A stretch of DNA of 64,000 nucleotides from JBLMXQ01 sp050257855 (lineage in GTDB: Bacteria; Acidobacteriota; Vicinamibacteria; Vicinamibacterales; CAVVIG01): positions 1 through 64,000 of the forward strand of contig JBLMXQ010000093.1 in assembly GCA_050257855.1 (NCBI GenBank), written 5' to 3'. Shown in pieces: positions 60,379-64,000 of the stretch; the stretch's first letter is position 1; each line of letters opens with the position of its first letter. The notes below the pieces were generated by a model, which was not told where the DNA came from, made no database searches, and saw only the letters and a list, made by a program, of their open reading frames with translations. Position numbers and translations under genes: made by a program.

Positions 60379-61736
60379 CGCCGCCCTCCGCTGCCGGCCG
60401 CGCCGGATGGCAACAGGGTCAGGACGAGCCGGTTGCTCTGGTTGAAATAGGTCTGCGCGACGCGCTGCACGTCCGCCTTGCTGACGTTCTGGAAGATGTC
60501 GAACTCGCCGTCGGCCGTCGTGATGTCGTTGTGGATGACCACCGCGTGCGCGAGCTGCGTCGCCTTGTCCTTGGCCGACTCGCGTCCGAGGATGTAGTCG
60601 CGCGCGAACTGGTTCTTCGCGCGCTGCAGCTCGTGGTCGCTGACCGGCTCGTCCTTCAGCCGCTCGATCTCGCCGATGAGCGCGTCGGCGACCTCCTCGG
60701 GCCGGTGGCCCGGCGCGACGATCCCGACGGCATAGAACAGATTCGGATCCTCGATGAGATTGGCCTCGCCGAACGCGGCGACGGCGAGCTGCTTCTCGTA
60801 TACGAGCTTCTTGTAGATCCTCGAGCTCTCGCCGTCCGACAGGATCTTCGCCGCGATGTGCAGCGGGTACGAGTCGGGATTGCCGTCGTAGGTGATGTGG
60901 TACGCGACCACCACGGCCGGCAGCGGCCACGGCTCCTCGAGCGTGACGCGCTTCTCCTTCGTCTGCGGCGGCTCCTTCGGGATGTCCCGCGGCACCGGCC
61001 TGGTCGCGGCCGGCACGCGGCCCAGATACTTCGTGACGAGCTGGAGCGCCTCGTTCGAATCGAAGTCGCCGACGAGCACCAGCGTGGCGTTCGAGGGCAC
61101 GTAGTACGTGTGATAGAAGTCGCGCACGTCGTCGATCGAGGCGGCCTCGAGGTCCTTCATGCTGCCGATCGTCGGGTGCTTGTAGGGATGGGTCGTGAAC
61201 GCCTGGTCGTAGATGATCTCGTTCAGGCGGCCGTACGGCTGGTTGTCGATCCGCATCCGGCGCTCTTCCTCGACCACCTGCCGCTCGGTCGTGAACGTGT
61301 CCTTGTCGACGCGCAGCGTCGCCATGCGATCGGCCTCGAGCCAGAGGATCATCGGCAGGTACTGCTGCGGCACGGTCTCCCAGAAAACGGTGGTGTCCTC
61401 GGTCGTGTAGGCATTGCTCTGGCCGCCGACCGACGAGATGAAGGACGTGTGCGCCTCGGGCTCCACGTTCTTCGACCCCTTGAACATCAGGTGTTCGAAG
61501 AGATGGGCGAAACCGGTCCGCCCCGGCTTCTCGTCTCGCGAACCGACGTGATACCAGAGCTGGAGGTGGACGATCGGCGTCGAGTGGTCTTCCTCGAGGA
61601 CCACTGTCAGGCCGTTCGGCAGCTTCGTGATCTGGTACTGAAGCTTCGGCGGCCGGACCGCCGCCGCCGCGATGGCGCTGATCGTCGCGACGAGCGTCGC
61701 GGCGCCGAGAAGTGGAACCGAGCGCCTCAACCTCAC
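60375..61736 (-). CDS. Secreted M16-family zinc peptidase, catalytic subunit
   Basis: 453 residues with an N-terminal hydrophobic signal (LLGAATLVATISAIAAAA). The inverted zinc site is complete: HLFEH (78-82) with a downstream acidic helix RQVVEEERRMR giving the third ligand. TGFAHLFEHLMFKGSKN and SVGGQSNAYTTEDTTVFWETVP are typical. It pairs with the degenerate M16 protein encoded next, as in two-subunit processing peptidases. GTG 61736 is chosen because AGGAG lies 5-6 bases upstream; the frame extends further upstream without homology. Confidence 0.93.
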   Translation of the reverse strand: MRLRRSVPLLGAATLVATISAIAAAAVRPPKLQYQITKLPNGLTVVLEEDHSTPIVHLQLWYHVGSRDEKPGRTGFAHLFEHLMFKGSKNVEPEAHTSFISSVGGQSNAYTTEDTTVFWETVPQQYLPMILWLEADRMATLRVDKDTFTTERQVVEEERRMRIDNQPYGRLNEIIYDQAFTTHPYKHPTIGSMKDLEAASIDDVRDFYHTYYVPSNATLVLVGDFDSNEALQLVTKYLGRVPAATRPVPRDIPKEPPQTKEKRVTLEEPWPLPAVVVAYHITYDGNPDSYPLHIAAKILSDGESSRIYKKLVYEKQLAVAAFGEANLIEDPNLFYAVGIVAPGHRPEEVADALIGEIERLKDEPVSDHELQRAKNQFARDYILGRESAKDKATQLAHAVVIHNDITTADGEFDIFQNVSKADVQRVAQTYFNQSNRLVLTLLPSGAAGSGGRR

Positions 61737-61806
61737 CTGCTCTCCTGCCTTCCCCGGCGGCTCCGAAAGGGCCCGCCCTGCTCCCGCGGGTCCCACGGGG
61801 CCCGCG

Positions 61807-62616
61807 CTACTTCACGAACCGGAAACCCGCGAATCCCCAGCGCAGCGGCACCAGGTCGATCTGATAGGCGTCCACGCGCTGCTCGAAGCCGGCGAACAGC
61901 TCGACGGCGCCGGCCCGTCCCTGCAGCCTCACGCCGGCCTCGATGCGCCCGCCCTGCTGCCGATCGCGCTGGGAGACGTTCTGATCGATACCGTACAACC
62001 TGCCCGTCCCGCGGCCGTATACGGCCACCGCCGTGTTTACGGGACGCAACGCCTTCAAATCGAGGTCGGCGGTCCACCCGTAGTCCAGGTACGAATGCTG
62101 GATCACCTTGGCGACGGTCGCCCTCACGTCGATGAGGGTGCCGCGGACGTCGACGCGGTCCAGCACGCGCGCGCCGACCGCGTTGTAGGCGACGGCGAAC
62201 CGCTTGGGGCGATCGCTCAGGTGCCGCGACAGATGGTGGAACACGCCGGCGATCTCGACCGATCCGACCCGCCCCGACGCCGAGCCTTCGAGCGTGTAGT
62301 TGCCCTGGTTCGGGTCGAACGGCCGGTACTCGCTGCCGAGCATCGCCTCGTAGTCGGCGAGCACGTTGACGCGGCCGCTCACGTAGTCCACCACGTCGAT
62401 GTTCCCGCCGAAGTGCGTGTCCCACGAGAACCGCTGATCGTCTATCGACAGGGCCGCCGCCGCCAGATCGACATCGTATCGCGACATGAACGTGGGAGCG
62501 TCCGGAGCCGGCGCCGGAGGCGGCGCGGTCTGGCCGGCCGCCGCGCCGGCGCTCAGCATCACAAGGCACGCGGCCGCGGCCGCGTGCCGTTTCAACGATC
62601 CGGTGGTGTCCGGCAT
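61807..62616 (-). CDS. Predicted outer-membrane protein between lpxD and the M16 pair
   Basis: 269 residues. Signal peptide AAAACLVMLSAGAAAGQ, then a proline/alanine-rich linker (TAPPPAPAPDAP) and about ten amphipathic strands, including WDTHFGGNIDVVDYVSGRVNVLADYEAML and YGWTADLDLKALRPVNTAVAVYGRGTG. It ends in an aromatic-rich strand (LRWGFAGFRFVK). This is consistent with a beta-barrel of unknown family. ATG 62616 is used; its first 25 bases overlap the lpxD 3' end. It may be an outer-membrane component linked to lipid A or to the peptidase pair. Confidence 0.65.
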   Translation of the reverse strand: MPDTTGSLKRHAAAAACLVMLSAGAAAGQTAPPPAPAPDAPTFMSRYDVDLAAAALSIDDQRFSWDTHFGGNIDVVDYVSGRVNVLADYEAMLGSEYRPFDPNQGNYTLEGSASGRVGSVEIAGVFHHLSRHLSDRPKRFAVAYNAVGARVLDRVDVRGTLIDVRATVAKVIQHSYLDYGWTADLDLKALRPVNTAVAVYGRGTGRLYGIDQNVSQRDRQQGGRIEAGVRLQGRAGAVELFAGFEQRVDAYQIDLVPLRWGFAGFRFVK

Positions 62617-63638
62617 TGAGCGAGCTTCTCCTCGAGTTCGGCGATGCGCTGTTCCAGCTCCGCCATGCGCTTCCTGAGCTGCGGCAGACGCCGGGCCACA
62701 GCCGAGGTCTTGAGCCACTCGTCGTGCGGGACCGCGGGCGTTCCCGAGACGAACGATCCGGCCGGCAGCGAGCCGGGGATGCCGGTCTGCGCCGTGGCCA
62801 TGGTGCCCTTGCCGATCCGCAGGTGGCCGGCCACGCCGACCTGTCCGGCCAGCACCACGTCGTCCTCGACGGTGCTGCTGCCGGCGATCCCCACCTGCGC
62901 CGCGAACAGCACCCGGCGGCCGACGCTCACGCCGTGCGCGACCTGCACCAGGTTGTCGATCTTGGAGCCGGCCCCCACGCGCGTCTCGCCGACCGACGGC
63001 CGGTCCACCGTCGTATTGGCGCCGAGCTCCACGTCGTCCTCGATGACGACGGCGCCGTGCTGCGGGATCTTGAGATGCGTGCCGTCCGGCTGCCGGGCGA
63101 ATCCGAATCCGTCGCTGCCGACGACGGCGCCGTCGTGAAGGATCACCCGGTTGCCGACGACCACGCGCTCGCGAACCGACACGTGCGAATACAGGATGCA
63201 GTCGTCGCCCACGCGCGCGCCCGCGCCAACGACGACGTTCGGGTACACGATGGTGCGCGCGCCGATGGCGGCGCCGGCGCCGACGGTCACGAACGGGCCT
63301 ATCGAAACGTCCGGACCGATCGTCGCGTCGGCGGCGACGGCCGTCAGCGGGTCGACGCCTCGTGCGGGCGGCGTCGGCTGCGCGAACAGACCGAGCGCGC
63401 GGGCGAACGTCAGGTACGGCTCCTCGCTGCGCAGCACCGCACAGGGCGCGGACACCCCCTCGGTGAGGATCACCGCCGATGCCTGCGTGGTCGCCACGAG
63501 CGGCGCGTATTTCGAATTGGCGACGAACGTGAGATCACCCGGGCCGGCCTGCTCGACGCCGGCGACGCGCAGGATCTCGATGCTCCCGTCGCCCTCGAGA
63601 CGGCAGCCCAGTTGTTCGGCAATCTCGTGGAGTTTCAA
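62592..63638 (-). CDS. lpxD: UDP-3-O-(3-hydroxyacyl)glucosamine N-acyltransferase
   Basis: 348 residues. An N-terminal uridine-binding domain (LTFVANSKYAPLVATTQASAVIL) is followed by a long left-handed beta-helix of hexapeptide repeats (IGPDVSIGPFVTVGAGAAIG ...) with catalytic His235 (QVAHGVSVG). A C-terminal coiled coil follows (RMAELEQRIAELEEKLAQ). It adds the second acyl chain in lipid A synthesis. The start codon at 63638 is TTG. A TATACT hexamer (63652-63657) lies 13 bases upstream, suggesting an internal promoter with a very short leader. Confidence 0.96.
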   Translation of the reverse strand: MKLHEIAEQLGCRLEGDGSIEILRVAGVEQAGPGDLTFVANSKYAPLVATTQASAVILTEGVSAPCAVLRSEEPYLTFARALGLFAQPTPPARGVDPLTAVAADATIGPDVSIGPFVTVGAGAAIGARTIVYPNVVVGAGARVGDDCILYSHVSVRERVVVGNRVILHDGAVVGSDGFGFARQPDGTHLKIPQHGAVVIEDDVELGANTTVDRPSVGETRVGAGSKIDNLVQVAHGVSVGRRVLFAAQVGIAGSSTVEDDVVLAGQVGVAGHLRIGKGTMATAQTGIPGSLPAGSFVSGTPAVPHDEWLKTSAVARRLPQLRKRMAELEQRIAELEEKLAQCRTPPDR

Positions 63639-63668
63639 ATGAAGAAATTCGAGTATAACACGCGAATT

Positions 63669-64000
63669 TCAAGCGGCGGGCGCGGCGGCGCGGTCGAAGA
63701 ACGCCGACAAGCGCGGCAGCTGCAGACTCCGGGCGATCGCCTCCACCTGCGTCGCCCGAGCGGAGCGGGGCAGCTCGGCCAGCGCGCCGAGCTCGGCCAG
63801 CCGCGCGTCCGCCTGCGCGGCCCATCGCACACGATCCTGCGCCTGGGTAGCGCCGCGCCACGAAAGGTAGTGGCCGATCAGCCGGAACGCGAAGTAGTAC
63901 GCGATGAGATTCGGACCGGGCACGAGCATGAGCAGGCCCGACGCGACGAAGGTGGCCGTGTCGACGATGAGCCAGACGCGATGCGACCGGCGGGCGTGGT
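63669..64000 (-). CDS. C-terminal part of a membrane protein resembling the mitochondrial K+/H+ exchange-related family (5' end outside window)
   Basis: The frame is open to the right edge of the window; the visible 109 residues begin HARRSHRVWLIVDTATFVASGLLMLVPGPNLIAYYF. Two hydrophobic segments, a PGPN turn and YYFAFRLIGHYLSWRGATQAQDRVRW recall the Mit_KHE1-like domain found in some Acidobacteria. This is family recall, not proven. The tail is alanine-rich. It is upstream of lpxD on the same strand with a 30-bp gap, so it may belong to the same transcript. Confidence 0.5.
   Translation of the reverse strand, partial: HARRSHRVWLIVDTATFVASGLLMLVPGPNLIAYYFAFRLIGHYLSWRGATQAQDRVRWAAQADARLAELGALAELPRSARATQVEAIARSLQLPRLSAFFDRAAAPAA

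Overview
The window looks like a chromosomal segment of a high-GC, Gram-negative bacterium with an outer membrane. The most likely phylum is Acidobacteriota, possibly class Vicinamibacteria; this is inferred from gene content only. The evidence is an ADOP-type duplicated FtsX/MacB permease (a family typical of Acidobacteria), lipid A genes (lpxD, lpxB), two RND efflux systems, multihaem cytochromes c, a large BNR-propeller secreted protein and several secreted metallopeptidases. I see no rRNA, tRNA, CRISPR array, phage, transposase or replication origin. Most genes are on the minus strand in short, tightly overlapping operons.

Layout. 1-4.3 kb: the 3' end of a membrane protein, a YgjP-type metallopeptidase, a GIY-YIG protein, rmuC, a zinc-ribbon protein and a YbaK/PrdX deacylase. 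4.4-12.2 kb: a Zn alcohol dehydrogenase, an eight-haem cytochrome c, and an RND efflux operon (MFP, RND, TolC). 12.6-16.2 kb: a solitary mreB, a WYL regulator, a HAD phosphatase and a DUF4440 protein. 16.3-25.1 kb: an ADOP permease, an MsbA-like exporter, the BNR protein and a DsbA-family lipoprotein. 25.1-31.8 kb: a rhomboid protease, a membrane protein, a GH15 glucoamylase-like enzyme, typA, a four-haem cytochrome, an FmdB protein and an Rrf2 regulator. 32.0-37.9 kb: a second efflux pair followed by an M28 peptidase. 38.1-42.0 kb: a MerR/Cu-ATPase operon divergent from a FitAB/VapBC-like toxin-antitoxin pair. 42.0-48.2 kb: an M49-like peptidase, AlgH, a UdgX C-terminal remnant, queG and aconitase. 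48.4-54.6 kb: an ammonium transporter, a MocR regulator divergent from ilvE, and an osmoprotectant-type ABC importer with a fused permease and binding protein. 54.7-56.9 kb: a secreted protein, a matrixin protease and a beta-barrel protein with overlapping ends. 56.9-64 kb: lpxD, a barrel protein, two M16 peptidases, lpxB and a partial upstream membrane gene.

Two window-wide signals go beyond ordinary annotation. First, many transcription units begin with a -10-like TANNNT hexamer exactly 6 nt (sometimes 7-9, or 12-13) before the start codon, with no Shine-Dalgarno. This predicts widespread leaderless or nearly leaderless mRNAs. Second, several families of short, GC-rich, word-like repeats and hairpins lie between genes. 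Some have entered coding sequence: the TolC signal peptide, the interdomain linkers of the Cu-ATPase and the tail of the UdgX remnant.
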